A stretch of 64,000 nt of DNA from DASWOJ01 sp964242415 (GCA_964242415.1 CAXTAT010000027.1:18289-82288), one strand, 5' to 3'. Positions 1-9,061 are shown, counted from the first letter of the stretch. Made by a program: numbers and translations. Notes: generated by a model from the sequence alone, not told the origin.

Positions 1-2
1 TG

Positions 3-737
3 GCCACCCTGGGCGGCGCCCGGCTGCGCGGCTTCCGCCAGCAGGCGCAACTGGTGTTCCAGAACCCGTTCGACGCCATCAACCCGCGCTTCACCGTCCG
101 CCGCGCCCTGGCCGAGCCGCTGGTCAACACCGGCGTCCCCCGGGGGGAGCACGAGGCGCGCATCACCGAAAGCCTGCGCCTGGTCCACCTCGGCGAGCCG
201 TCCCGCTGGCTGGACAAGCGCCCGGCCGAGCTGTCCGGCGGCCAGTTGCAGCGCGTGGTGCTGGCCCGCGCCCTGGTAGTGCGCCCGCTGTTCCTGGTCG
301 CCGACGAGCCGGTGTCGATGCTGGACGTCAGCGTGCGCGCCGGCATCCTGAACCTGATGCGCGAGCTGCGGGACCGGCTTGGGCTGACGGCGCTGTACAT
401 CTCGCACGACCTGACCCTGGTGCGATATGTGTGCGAGCGGACGCTGGTGATGTACCTGGGCCGCATCGTCGAGGATGGTCCGACCGCCGCCGTGATCGCC
501 CGGCCGGCCCACCCCTACACGCAGGCGCTGATCCAGGCGGTGCCCCGGCCGCACACCGACCAGCCGCGCGGCGCGCTGCCGATCCGCGGCGGCCTGGGCG
601 ACCCGGCCCGCCCGCCCTCCGGCTGCCGGTTGCGCGACCGCTGCCCGTATGCCTTCGACCGCTGCGCGGCAGAGACGCCGCGGCTGGCCGAAGTTGCGCC
701 GGGACATCGGGCAGCGTGCCACCTGACGGCTGGCTAG
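3..737 (+). CDS. Oligopeptide/dipeptide ABC transporter ATP-binding protein (5' partial)
   Basis: The gene begins upstream of the window; the frame is open from base 3. The visible part starts just before the Q-loop (LVFQNPFDAINPR). It contains the ABC signature LSGGQLQRV, a Walker B ending in VADEP, the H-loop SHD, and the C-terminal oligopeptide-transporter extension with a Cys-rich stretch (GCRLRDRCPYAFDRC) typical of OppF/DppF proteins. It would energise peptide or similar solute import at the inner membrane. No permease for it is visible, so its partners probably lie upstream. The stop is TAG. Two further ATPases of this class lie at 3121 and 4361, so the region carries two related uptake systems. 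Confidence 0.93.
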   Translation, partial: ATLGGARLRGFRQQAQLVFQNPFDAINPRFTVRRALAEPLVNTGVPRGEHEARITESLRLVHLGEPSRWLDKRPAELSGGQLQRVVLARALVVRPLFLVADEPVSMLDVSVRAGILNLMRELRDRLGLTALYISHDLTLVRYVCERTLVMYLGRIVEDGPTAAVIARPAHPYTQALIQAVPRPHTDQPRGALPIRGGLGDPARPPSGCRLRDRCPYAFDRCAAETPRLAEVAPGHRAACHLTAG

Positions 738-1004
738 GCCGATGACGCTCCTGGTGCTGGTCCGCACTCCCACCCCTGAATGCCTTGCGGCCTTCGGCGA
801 CGTGCTGGCGCATGACGGGATGGAGCAGCGGAGACGGTTTCCCCGGCGCGTTGCAGGTTTCCGGCGCGGCGCCCCTGGCGTTGCCCGGCGTGGCTGCCGG
901 GCGCCAGCCGCTGGTGCCTGTGGCCATCTTCGGGCTGCCGATCCGTCGCAAGGCCATGCCGCCACGGGGTCTGCGCCCTGCATCGCCGCGGCAAAGGAGG
1001 GGCT

Positions 1005-2021
1005 ATGCACGGCGGCGACGAACGCATCCTGATCTGGGGGGCCGGCGCCATCGGCGGCACGGTCGGCGCGTACTTAAAGCGTGCCGGGCTGGACGTGACC
1101 TTCGTCGATGTGGTGCCGGAGCATGTGGCCGCGATCCGCGGTCCCGGCCTGCACATCGGCGGACCCGTCGAGGACTTCACCGTCCAGGCCCCCGCCCTGG
1201 CGCCGGCCGGGGTCTCCGGCGCGTGGCCCCGGGTCTTCCTGTGCGTGAAGGCGCATCACACGGTGGAGGCGTGCCACGCCCTGCTACCGCACCTGGCCGC
1301 GGATGGCTATGTGCTGTCGTTGCAGAATGGCCTGTGCGAGACGCTGGTCGCCGGCGTGGTCGGCGCGCGGCGAACGGTGGGCGCCTTCGTCAACTTCGGC
1401 GCGGACTGGATGGGGCCGGGCGAGGTCCTGTTCGGCAACCGCGGCGCCGTCGTGCTGGGCGAGATCGACGGCGCCATGACGCCCCGGCTGGCGGCGCTGC
1501 ACACGCTGATGCGGGCGTTCGAGCCGGAGGCGGTCGCCACCCCCGACATCTGGTCCTACTTGTGGGGCAAGCTCGGCTATGGGGCGATGCTGTTCGCCCA
1601 GGCGCTGGGCAGCATGGGCATCGCCGACTGCCTGGCTCGGCCCGAACTGCTGCCAGCCTGGCGCGCGCTGGGCGGGGAGGCCGTGGCCGTGGCGCTGGCG
1701 GAGGGGGTGCAGCCACGCGGCTTCAACGGCTTTGATCCCGACGCCTTCCGCCCCGGCGCGACGGAGGCCGCGGCGGCGGCCAGCGTCGCCGCCATGGTGG
1801 CGTTCAACCGGCCCAGCGCCAAGACGCACTCCGGCGTGTGGCGGGACCTCGCCATCCGCAGGCGGCGGACGGAGGTGGACGTGCAGATCGCGCCCGTCGC
1901 CGGCATCGGCGCCCGCCACGGCCTGCCCTGCCCGGCGACGCGCAAGCTGGTGACGCTGATCCATGCGGTCGAGGCAGGGCGCCCGCAGTCGGACGACCTG
2001 TTGCTGGAGTTGTTGGCATGA
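1005..2021 (+). CDS. Ketopantoate reductase-like (ApbA/PanE family) oxidoreductase
   Basis: A 338-residue protein with an N-terminal Rossmann fold: GAGAIGG at about residues 11-17 is the NAD(P)-binding glycine motif, and ICVKAHHT-type residues follow as in 2-dehydropantoate 2-reductases. The C-terminal helical domain contains the conserved lysine region (WGKLGYG). PanE reduces 2-dehydropantoate to pantoate, but many family members next to transporters act on other 2-keto acids, so the substrate is not assigned. The start is fixed by a strong ribosome site (AAAGGAGG) a few bases upstream. Its stop overlaps the next start (ATGA), so it is translationally coupled to the SDR gene, suggesting a two-step redox pathway for a solute imported by the neighbouring ABC systems. 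Confidence 0.85.
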   Translation: MHGGDERILIWGAGAIGGTVGAYLKRAGLDVTFVDVVPEHVAAIRGPGLHIGGPVEDFTVQAPALAPAGVSGAWPRVFLCVKAHHTVEACHALLPHLAADGYVLSLQNGLCETLVAGVVGARRTVGAFVNFGADWMGPGEVLFGNRGAVVLGEIDGAMTPRLAALHTLMRAFEPEAVATPDIWSYLWGKLGYGAMLFAQALGSMGIADCLARPELLPAWRALGGEAVAVALAEGVQPRGFNGFDPDAFRPGATEAAAAASVAAMVAFNRPSAKTHSGVWRDLAIRRRRTEVDVQIAPVAGIGARHGLPCPATRKLVTLIHAVEAGRPQSDDLLLELLA

Positions 2022-2779
2022 ACCTGCGGTTGGATGGCCAAGCGAACCTACGGTTCGACGGGCAAGTGGTGGCGGTCAGCGGTGCCGGGCATGGGCTGGG
2101 CCAGGCCATCGCCGAGACCTTCGCGCGCCTCGGCGCCCGGGTGTTCGGCTGCCATCCCGGCCCGGCGCAGGTGAAGGGTATCGAGATGGCGGTCGTAGAT
2201 CTGCTCGACCGCCGCGCCGGCGCCGCCTGGATCGCCTCGGTCGAGCAGGCGGCGGGAGCTGCCATCGACGTGCTGGTCAATAATGCGGGGGGCGTGGTCG
2301 GGCAGGTGTTCCAGCCGATAGAGGACGTGGCGGACGGCGACTGGGACCGCATCCTTGCCGTGAACCTCGGCGCGGCCTTCGTGCTCAGCCGTGCCGCTGC
2401 GCCGGGCATGAAGCGGGCGGGGCGGGGGCGGATCGTCAACATCTCCTCGGGCGCCGGGATGCAGGCGTCGCTGACCGGCATCCAGGCGTATGCCAGCGCC
2501 AAGCACGCCGTGGTGGGCCTGACCCGGCAGTTGGCGCACGAGCTTGGACCCCATGGGATCACGGTCAACAGCGTGGCCCCTGGGCTGATCCCGAGCAACC
2601 CGGCCAGCCAGGCGCAATGGGCGGGCTACGGCGCGGCCAAGCAGGAGGCGATGCTGGGCGCCATCGCGCTGCGCCGCCTGGGCACGCCGGGGGACATCGC
2701 CAATGCCGTGCTGTTCTTCGCCAGCCCGCTGGCGGACTTCGTCAACGGCCAGGTCCTGCAGGTGGACGGCGGCAAGTAG
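2018..2779 (+). CDS. SDR family NAD(P)-dependent oxidoreductase
   Basis: A 253-residue classical short-chain dehydrogenase. Visible are the cofactor motif SGAGHGLG near residue 21, NNAGG, a catalytic Ser (ISSGAG), and YASAK with Tyr158 and Lys162. The C-terminus FVNGQVLQVDGGK is typical of 3-oxoacyl-ACP reductase-like SDRs. It would oxidise or reduce a hydroxyl/keto group in the cytosol; the substrate is unknown. The start at 2018 overlaps the previous stop by ATGA. The first residues are a near-duplicate of each other (NLRLDGQA then NLRFDGQV), from an imperfect 24-bp tandem repeat at about 2021-2068, so translation could also begin later. No gene follows before the inverted repeat at 2848. 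Confidence 0.9.
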   Translation: MNLRLDGQANLRFDGQVVAVSGAGHGLGQAIAETFARLGARVFGCHPGPAQVKGIEMAVVDLLDRRAGAAWIASVEQAAGAAIDVLVNNAGGVVGQVFQPIEDVADGDWDRILAVNLGAAFVLSRAAAPGMKRAGRGRIVNISSGAGMQASLTGIQAYASAKHAVVGLTRQLAHELGPHGITVNSVAPGLIPSNPASQAQWAGYGAAKQEAMLGAIALRRLGTPGDIANAVLFFASPLADFVNGQVLQVDGGK

Positions 2780-2847
2780 GCCCGAACGCAGCGCATCCGG
2801 TCCATGCCTGCCCGCCTGGCCTCGTTCCTGCCGAGGTTCGAGTCGGG

Positions 2848-3056
2848 ATGATGCCAGCCGTCCCCTGCTTTGCCCGATATGCCCATCCCCGCGCCCGTCG
2901 TTGCCCCGTCCGTCGTTGCCCCGTCTGTCGTTGCCACGCCTGTCATTGCCCAGTTTGTCATTGCGAGGAGCGCTTGCGACGCGGCATAGGGGGCCGCCAG
3001 ACCAAAACGCAGCCTATGCAGCCCCCTATGCCGCGCCGAAGCCGGCTCGCAATGAC
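2848..3056. repeat. Left arm of ~200-bp inverted repeat flanking an ABC ATPase gene
   Basis: This arm is read again, inverted, at 4171-4363. It has an outer part with degenerate tandem copies of a CGTTGCC/CATTGCC unit and an inner palindromic element at 2957-3056. The inner element opens with GTCATTGCGAG and closes with CTCGCAATGAC, with a second internal symmetry around GGCATAGGGGG / CCCCCTATGCC. By eye the palindromic elements of the two arms match at about 95 of 100 positions. Elements with the same ends occur at 31919 and 34636. Confidence 0.88.
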
Positions 3057-3120
3057 GGCAAGGGCCGGGGACAGGCGGGGTTGCTGAAGGTGGCTGGCAG
3101 GGGCCGGCGGGCAAACGCGG

Positions 3121-4131
3121 TCACGCCGCATCCAACTGGCTGCTTCCTGCAAAGGCCAGGTGGCAGGCGGCGCCATGCCCCGCGCTGACCCGCATGGCCG
3201 GCGGCTCGACCCGGCATCGGTCGAAGGCGGCAGGGCACCGGGGGTTGAACGGGCAGCCGGCGACGGCTTGCAAGGGGCTTGGCAACTCGCCCCGCAGCGC
3301 CTCGCCCGCGTCCAGCCGCCGCATGTCCAGGGTTGGCGCGGCGCGCAGCAACGCCTGGGTGTAGGGGTGCAGCGGCGCGGCGAACACTTGGTCGGCGGGG
3401 CCGGCCTCCACCACCCGGCCCAGGTACATGACGGCGACACGGTGCGCGAGGTGCCGGACCACCCGCAGGTCGTGCGAGATGAACAGGATCGCCAGCCCCA
3501 GCCGCTCCTGCATGTCCAGCAGCAGGTTCAGCACCTGCGCCTGCACCGAGACGTCCAGCGCCGAGACGATCTCGTCGGCGACCAGCAGCTCCGGCTGCAC
3601 CGCCAGCGCGCGCGCGATGGCGATCCGCTGGCGCTGCCCGCCGGAGAAGGCGTGCGGGAACCGGGTCGCCGCGTCGGCTGGCAGGCGCACCAGGGACAGC
3701 AGCTCCGCGATGCGCGCTGCCACCCCAGCGCCGGGCACCACGCGGTGGACGCGCAGCGCCTCGCCCAAGGTCTCGCCCACCGTCATGCGCGGGTTCAGCG
3801 AGCCGTACGGGTCCTGGAACACCATCTGCACCCGGCGGTTGTAGCGGCGCAGCGCCTCGCCGCGCATCGCCCCGACATCCTGGCCGTCGAAGCTGACCTG
3901 GCCGCCGTCCAGCGCCACCAGCCGGACCAGCGCGCGGGCCAAGGTCGATTTGCCGCAGCCGGACTCGCCGACCACGGCCAGGGTCTCGCCGCGGTGGACC
4001 TCCAGCGTCACGCCGGCCAGCGCCCGCACGCCGGGGCGGCGGCCGCGCAGCAGGTCGCCCAGCCCGCGGCGCACCGGGAAGGTCCGCACCAAGTCGTCGG
4101 CGCGCAGCAGCGGCGTCGCGCCAACCGTCAT
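3121..4131 (-). CDS. Dipeptide/oligopeptide ABC transporter ATP-binding protein (DppF-like)
   Basis: A 336-residue ATPase with Walker A GESGCGKST, Q-loop MVFQDPYGSLNPR, signature FSGGQRQRIAIARAL, Walker B ending VADE, and H-loop SHD. The C-terminal Cys-containing extension (GCPFNPRCPAAFDRC) marks the OppF/DppF family. The residue after VADE is Ile rather than the usual Pro (VADEIVSALD), a conservative oddity. It is the last gene of the uptake operon that starts at 8774, but it is separated from the DppD-like gene by 229 bp and enclosed by two inverted repeat arms. It may therefore have its own expression or be a movable segment. The start at 4131 gives the expected N-terminus (LLRADDLVRTFPVRRG). 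Confidence 0.93.
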   Translation of the reverse strand: MTVGATPLLRADDLVRTFPVRRGLGDLLRGRRPGVRALAGVTLEVHRGETLAVVGESGCGKSTLARALVRLVALDGGQVSFDGQDVGAMRGEALRRYNRRVQMVFQDPYGSLNPRMTVGETLGEALRVHRVVPGAGVAARIAELLSLVRLPADAATRFPHAFSGGQRQRIAIARALAVQPELLVADEIVSALDVSVQAQVLNLLLDMQERLGLAILFISHDLRVVRHLAHRVAVMYLGRVVEAGPADQVFAAPLHPYTQALLRAAPTLDMRRLDAGEALRGELPSPLQAVAGCPFNPRCPAAFDRCRVEPPAMRVSAGHGAACHLAFAGSSQLDAA

Positions 4132-4170
4132 CCGCCGTGACCCTTGCGCCGCTGCATCCGATCAGCAGCC

Positions 4171-4363
4171 GTCATTGCGAGCCGGCTCCGGCGCGGCATA
4201 GGGGGCTGCATGGGCTGGGTTCTGGTCTGGCGGCCCCCTATGCCGCGTCGCAAGCGCTCCTCGCAATGACAGGCGTGACAATGACAGGCGGGGCAATGAC
4301 AGGCGGGGCAATGACGGGCGTGGGGACGGGCATATCGGGCAAAGCAGGGGATGGTTGGCGTCA
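4171..4363. repeat. Right arm of ~200-bp inverted repeat flanking an ABC ATPase gene
   Basis: Inverted near-copy of 2848-3056. The palindromic element occupies 4171-4270. The outer tandem CAATGACAGGCG-type units run 4264-4315, and the last shared bases reach the stop codon of the DppD-like gene at 4361. Both arms are non-coding, although the conserved sequence leaves similar open frames in each by chance. Confidence 0.88.
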
Positions 4364-5341
4364 TGCCGCCAGCTCCGCCGCCATGCCGATGGCGTCCGGC
4401 CGGATGCACGCGGTCTGGTGGCCGCTGCCGTGCGACGCCAGTCCGGGTGCCGCGGCGTCACAGGCTGGCAGGGCAAAGCCGCAGCGCGGGGCGAAGCGGC
4501 AGCCCGGCGGCAGCAGGAACGGGTCCGGCGGCGTGCCGGGAATGCCGGGCAGCCGCTGGCGGACCTGCCGCGCGCCGGGCAGCGATCCCAGCAGACCCAG
4601 CGTGTAGGCGTGCGCCGGGCGGGCGAACAGCGCCGCCGTCGCCCCGGTCTCCACCACCGTCCCGGCATACATCACCGCCACGCGGTCGCAGGTGCCGGCG
4701 ACCACGCCCAGGTCGTGCGTCACGATCACCACTGCCATCGACAGCTCGTCGCGCAGCCGCAGCAGCAGCCGCAGGATCTGGTCCTGGATCGTGACATCCA
4801 GCGCCGTCGTCGGCTCGTCGGCCAGCAGCAGCTTCGGGCCGGCGGCCAGGGCGATGGCGATCATCGCGCGCTGCCGCATCCCGCCGGAGAACTCGTGCGG
4901 GTAGCTGCCCAGGCGGCGCGCGGCGTCCGGGATGCCGACCAGGTCCAGCAGCTCCGCCGCACGGCGCCGGGCCGCGCCGCCGCGCAGGCCGAGGTGCGCC
5001 GCCAGGCTTTCGGTAATTTGCAGCCCGACCGTCAGCACCGGGTTCAGCGCCGTCATCGGCTCCTGGAACACCAGCGCGATGCCGCGCCCGCGCACCCCCC
5101 GCAGCCCGGCCGCGGACAGGGTGGCCATGTCCTGGCCCTGCCACACCACCTGGCCCGACAGGCGCGCGCCGGGCGGCAGCAGGCGAAGGATGGCGCGCAG
5201 GGTCAGGCTCTTGCCCGACCCGGACTCGCCGACGATGCCCAGGACTTCGCCGGGCTGCACGTCCAGGTCCACGCCGTCCACGGGGTTGGCGGCGCCGATG
5301 CCGACCCGCAGCCCGCTGACCCGCAGCAGCGGCGCGGTCAT
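4361..5341 (-). CDS. Dipeptide/oligopeptide ABC transporter ATP-binding protein (DppD-like)
   Basis: A 326-residue ATPase: Walker A GESGSGKS, Q-loop LVFQEPMTALNPVL, signature FSGGMRQRAMIAIAL, Walker B ending LADEPTTALD, and H-loop THD. A C-terminal Cys-rich OppD-type segment (GCRFAPRCGFALPAC) follows. The start at 5341 was chosen because its ATG overlaps the stop of the upstream permease gene (ATGA) and gives the usual short N-terminus before the RVSGLRV strand; longer in-frame upstream sequence has no homology. It works with the DppF-like ATPase as the heterodimeric motor of the importer. Confidence 0.95.
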   Translation of the reverse strand: MTAPLLRVSGLRVGIGAANPVDGVDLDVQPGEVLGIVGESGSGKSLTLRAILRLLPPGARLSGQVVWQGQDMATLSAAGLRGVRGRGIALVFQEPMTALNPVLTVGLQITESLAAHLGLRGGAARRRAAELLDLVGIPDAARRLGSYPHEFSGGMRQRAMIAIALAAGPKLLLADEPTTALDVTIQDQILRLLLRLRDELSMAVVIVTHDLGVVAGTCDRVAVMYAGTVVETGATAALFARPAHAYTLGLLGSLPGARQVRQRLPGIPGTPPDPFLLPPGCRFAPRCGFALPACDAAAPGLASHGSGHQTACIRPDAIGMAAELAA

Positions 5342-6183
5342 GCGCGCCGGCGCACCCAGCCAGCCAGGCCGTCGCCCAGCAGGCTGAACCCGGCCCCGGC
5401 CGCGACGATGGCCAGGCCGGGGAAGATCGACATCCACCAGGCCGTCGTCATGAAGTTCTTGCCGTCGGCGATCAGCAGCCCCCACTCGGCGGTCGGCGGC
5501 TGCGCCCCCAGGCCGAGGTAGCCCAGCGACGACCCCAGCAGCACCGCCAGCGCCATGTCCGTCATCCAGTACACCACCAGCGGGGACACCGCATTGGGCA
5601 GCAGGTGGCGGAACATGATCCGCAGGTGGCTATAGCCCATCACCCGCCCGGCGGCGGCGTAGTCCAGCCGCGCCTGGGCCTGCACCTCGGCCCGCATCAG
5701 CCGGGCATAGATGATCCAGTTCACCGCCGAGATGGCGACGAACATATTGGTCAACCCCGGCCCCAGCACCGCTACGATGGCGATCACCAGCACCAGGAAC
5801 GGGATGGTCACGAACACGTCCACCACCCGGCGGAACACCGCGTCCGCCCAGCCGCCGGCATAGCCCACCAGGCACCCCATCACCGTGCCGAACACCGCGG
5901 CGAACACCGTCGAGAACACGGCGATCTCCAGGTCCACCCGCGCCGCCCAGATGGTGCGCGACAGCACGTCGCGGCCGAAGTTGTCGGTGCCGAAGGGGTG
6001 CGCGGCGCTCGGCGGCGCCAGCATGGCGCGGAAGTCGAACGCCGTCGGGGAATAGGGCGCCACCAGCCCCGGCGCCGCCGCGCAGGCCACGAAGCCCAGC
6101 AGGACCAGCAGCCCCAGCACCGTCGGTACCCGCAGCCGCGGCCAAGCGCGGCGCGGGGCCGCCGACGCGAGGGCCACGCTCAA
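5338..6183 (-). CDS. Peptide-type ABC transporter permease (DppC-like)
   Basis: A 281-residue inner-membrane protein. TM1 is at about residues 20-42, then the family's GTDNFGRDVLSR motif, followed by a BPD_transp_1 block of about five helices. The EAA-loop region reads AAGRVMGYSHLRIMFRHLLPN. DppC-family proteins form one half of the translocation pore. The stop overlaps the DppD-like start. The 24-bp gap upstream to the other permease supports one operon with it. Length and motif order are normal. Confidence 0.93.
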   Translation of the reverse strand: MSVALASAAPRRAWPRLRVPTVLGLLVLLGFVACAAAPGLVAPYSPTAFDFRAMLAPPSAAHPFGTDNFGRDVLSRTIWAARVDLEIAVFSTVFAAVFGTVMGCLVGYAGGWADAVFRRVVDVFVTIPFLVLVIAIVAVLGPGLTNMFVAISAVNWIIYARLMRAEVQAQARLDYAAAGRVMGYSHLRIMFRHLLPNAVSPLVVYWMTDMALAVLLGSSLGYLGLGAQPPTAEWGLLIADGKNFMTTAWWMSIFPGLAIVAAGAGFSLLGDGLAGWVRRRA

Positions 6184-6207
6184 GCGCAGGTCCTCAAACG
6201 CACATCC

Positions 6208-7146
6208 TCAAGCGCCCGCCCGCGGGTCGAGCAGCGCCTGCACGGCATCCACCGCCAGGAACACCACGGACACCAGGACAGCCAGCACCATCGTCAGCCC
6301 CTGCACCACCGCATAGTCGCGGGCGAAGATGCCATCCACCGTCAGCCGGCCCAGCCCGGGGATGGCGAACACCGTCTCGGTGATGACGGCGCCGCCGACC
6401 AAGGTGCCGATCTGCAGGCCCAGCAGCGTCACGGTCGAAATCCCGGCGTTCCGCAGCACATGCCGCCCCAGCACGACCCGGCGCCGCAGCCCCTTTGCCG
6501 TAGCGAAGCTCACGTAGTCCGCTTGCAGCGCCTCGATCAGCGACTGCCGCAGGTTGCGCAGCAGCACGGCCGACAGCGACACCGCCAAGGTCAGCGCCGG
6601 CAGGAACAGGTAGTACAGGTTCTGCCAGAACCCGTTGCCGATGCCGCCCACCGGGAACCAGTGCAGCCCGGCCGCCAGCGTGATCAGCAGCACCAGGCCG
6701 ATGTAGAACACCGGCATCGACAGGCAGGCCTGCGACGCCATGCGGATCAGCATGTCCGCCCATCCGCCCTGCCACAACGCCGACACGAACGCGAGCGGCA
6801 CCGCCACCAGCACGGCCATCACGACCGCCATCCCCGTCAGCGTCAGGGTGATCGGCAGGCCGTCGCGGATCAGTTGCGCCACCGGCACGCGCAGGGTGAT
6901 GGAGTCGCCGAGGTCGAACGTCACGGCATGGCGCAGGAACTCCCAAAACTGCACGGCCATCGAGCGGTCCAGCCCCAGCTCATGGTGCAGGCTGCGGATC
7001 GCGGCGTCGCTGGCCCGGTCCCCCAGCAGGGTGGCGGCGGGATCGCCGGGCAGCAGCCGCATCAGGCCGAACACCAGCAGCGCCACCAGGACCACGGTGG
7101 CCGCCACCTGCACCAGGCGGCGGCCGAGGGCGCCGAGAAGGTGCAA
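6208..7146 (-). CDS. Peptide-type ABC transporter permease (DppB-like)
   Basis: A 312-residue permease with six predicted helices. The sequence FGLMRLLPGDPA after TM1 is diagnostic for DppB/OppB. The EAA loop reads YVSFATAKGLRRRVVLGRHVLRN. No ATG or GTG lies near the expected N-terminus. I chose the TTG at 7146, preceded by an AAAAGG-type ribosome site, because it lies just downstream of the solute-binding protein stop (7173); the in-frame sequence further upstream overlaps that gene and is unrelated. A GTG about ten codons later is the alternative. It partners the DppC-like permease. Confidence 0.88.
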   Translation of the reverse strand: MHLLGALGRRLVQVAATVVLVALLVFGLMRLLPGDPAATLLGDRASDAAIRSLHHELGLDRSMAVQFWEFLRHAVTFDLGDSITLRVPVAQLIRDGLPITLTLTGMAVVMAVLVAVPLAFVSALWQGGWADMLIRMASQACLSMPVFYIGLVLLITLAAGLHWFPVGGIGNGFWQNLYYLFLPALTLAVSLSAVLLRNLRQSLIEALQADYVSFATAKGLRRRVVLGRHVLRNAGISTVTLLGLQIGTLVGGAVITETVFAIPGLGRLTVDGIFARDYAVVQGLTMVLAVLVSVVFLAVDAVQALLDPRAGA

Positions 7147-7172
7147 CCTTGCCCGCCTTTTCTCGACCGGGC

Positions 7173-8774
7173 CTACTTTTCGACTGACGCCTCGACGAAC
7201 AGGTTGTTGCCCAGCGGGATCTGCACGAAGCCCTTGACCGCCTTGCGCATCGCGACGGGGTAGGGCACCTCCATCGCGAAGACGATGGGCGCCGCGGCGG
7301 CGTAGCGGTCCTGCAATTCCTTGTACTCGGCGGCGCGCTTGGCCGGGTCCAACTCCTCCTGGCTCAGGTCGAACAGCTCGTCCACCCGCTTGTCTTGCCA
7401 CCCGGACCGGCCGGCCTGGCGGGTGGGGTAGTACGCCAGGATCGACGTGATCTCGTTGGGGTCGTTGATGTCGTTGGTCCACAGCGACGCCCGCACCTGG
7501 AAGTCCCCGGCGTTGTAGCGCGCCAGCCGGGTGGCGGCGTCCAACTGCTCGATCTTCAGCCGGACGCCGACCTGCGCCCAAAGCTGCTGCAGGATCGTGA
7601 GCTTCGCCGCATCGTCCGCGCTGCCGGCCAGCGCCAGGCTGGTCAGCTCGAACCCCTGGGGATAGCCGGCCTCCGCCAGCAGCGCCTTGGCCTTGGCGGG
7701 ATCATACGGATAAAGCTGCGCCGGCCCGGAGGCGAGCGGCGTGGACATCGGCATCAGGCTGCGCTGCACCGTGCCGGTGCCGTAGCTGACGGCCTGGATC
7801 AGCGCCTCCTTGTCGGTGGCGTAGTTCAGCGCCTGGCGCACCCGCACGTCGGCCATCGGGTTCTTGCCCCCGTCCTTGAACAGGGGCCGGGCATTGAGGG
7901 AGAAGTAGTTCACCTGCGCCGCCGGGAACAGCACCATATCCAGCTTGGGATCGGCCTTCAGCTCGGCGACGCGCGAGTACGGGACGAACTCGGCGATGTC
8001 CAGCTCGGCCGCGCGCAGCTTCAGGATGCGGGTGGCGTCGTCGGGGATGATCACCAGGCGGACGGTGTCGAGATACGGCAGCGGCTTGCCGTCCTCCGCC
8101 TTGCGCCAGTAGTGGGGGTTGCGGACCAGCACCATCTCGGTGTTGCGCTTCCAGCTTTCCAAGGTGAAGGGTCCGGACCCTACGGGGTGGTCGGCGAAAG
8201 CCTTGGTCTTCTCCTCCAGCGTGGCTCCCGGTGCGGCCATCAGCAGCTTCTCCGGCATGATGCCGGCGTTGAAGGTGGATAGCGCCTGCAGCATCACCGG
8301 GTCGGGATGGCTCAGGCTGATCAGCACGGTGTCGGTGCCGAGGGTCTCGATAGCAGCGATGGAGGCCAGCAGGAACGCGAACTCGCCGCCCTCGGGCTTG
8401 GCGCGGGCGCGGTCGAGCGACCACTTCACGTCGCTGACCTCGAGCGGGGAGCCGTCGGCGAACTTCAGGTCCGGCCGCATCGTCAAGGTGATGGCCTTGC
8501 CGTCGGGGGACACCGACCAGGCGCTGGCGAGGCCGGGCTGCACCCCGGTGCCGTCCGCCGTCGGCTGCAGCAGGGTGTCGTAGATGTTCAGCGAAATCCA
8601 GATGTCGGCGTTCTGCGACGTGCGGGTGGGATCGAGGTACTGGCTCTCGATGGCGCGGCCGAACACCAGAGTGCCGCCGCGGGTCGCGGCCCAGGCGCTC
8701 CCGTTCCAGGCGTCCCCACCCCAGGCGATGCCGGCCAGCAACAGGGCGGCGGACAGGTGGCGGCGTGTGATCAT
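7173..8774 (-). CDS. ABC transporter solute-binding protein, family 5 (SBP_bac_5)
   Basis: A 533-residue periplasmic binding protein. The N-terminus MITRRHLSAALLL is an export signal with hydrophobic core and likely cleavage after AWA. The mature protein opens with RGGTLVFGRAIESQYLDP, typical of the family that binds peptides, opines, nickel or oligosaccharides. Further landmarks are LNIYDTLLQP, LKFADGSPL and VGSGPFTLESW. It is the first gene of the minus-strand operon with two permeases and two ATPases. The start at 8774 is preceded by GAGGAT. The ligand cannot be read from sequence; divergent flavin monooxygenase genes suggest a small organic nitrogen or sulfur compound, which is inference. 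Confidence 0.93.
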   Translation of the reverse strand: MITRRHLSAALLLAGIAWGGDAWNGSAWAATRGGTLVFGRAIESQYLDPTRTSQNADIWISLNIYDTLLQPTADGTGVQPGLASAWSVSPDGKAITLTMRPDLKFADGSPLEVSDVKWSLDRARAKPEGGEFAFLLASIAAIETLGTDTVLISLSHPDPVMLQALSTFNAGIMPEKLLMAAPGATLEEKTKAFADHPVGSGPFTLESWKRNTEMVLVRNPHYWRKAEDGKPLPYLDTVRLVIIPDDATRILKLRAAELDIAEFVPYSRVAELKADPKLDMVLFPAAQVNYFSLNARPLFKDGGKNPMADVRVRQALNYATDKEALIQAVSYGTGTVQRSLMPMSTPLASGPAQLYPYDPAKAKALLAEAGYPQGFELTSLALAGSADDAAKLTILQQLWAQVGVRLKIEQLDAATRLARYNAGDFQVRASLWTNDINDPNEITSILAYYPTRQAGRSGWQDKRVDELFDLSQEELDPAKRAAEYKELQDRYAAAAPIVFAMEVPYPVAMRKAVKGFVQIPLGNNLFVEASVEK

Positions 8775-8865
8775 GGCATCCTCGGCAGGCAACGGCAGCA
8801 CTGGCTTGGACAAAGCAAGAAACATGCTAGCGTTGCCGGCCCGTCACGGGCCATGCCGCACGGCT

Positions 8866-8877
8866 GGCGTTGTTGCA
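8866..8877. repeat. Inverted partial copy of the 19-bp repeat
   Basis: GGCGTTGTTGCA here is the exact reverse complement of 12 bases inside the repeat at 9062. It lies about 90 bp upstream of the solute-binding protein gene. It could be half of an operator shared by the divergent genes or a chance match. Confidence 0.4.
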
Positions 8878-9061
8878 GGGATCAGCGGCTGGCCCTGGAG
8901 AGGCCATCGGGCGATCACAGCAGGATGCCTTCGGCGTAGGCGGGGCACGGTTGATAAGGGCCAGCAACAGCCCGGAAGGGTCGCCCAATCCTGGATGCTC
9001 CATGCCATTTTGGTCTCAAGACGTGCCGGCATGGCCTGCAACGCCGATAGGCTTGCAAATT

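Noticed and set aside
4262..4330. Regularly spaced CAATGACAGGCG units suggested a CRISPR-like array
   Set aside because: Units are 10-16 bp and directly adjacent with no unique spacers; they belong to the inverted repeat arm.
5605..7263. 552-codon + strand frame opposite the permease genes
   Set aside because: His/Gln/Arg-rich shadow with no domain; the permeases on the other strand are unambiguous.
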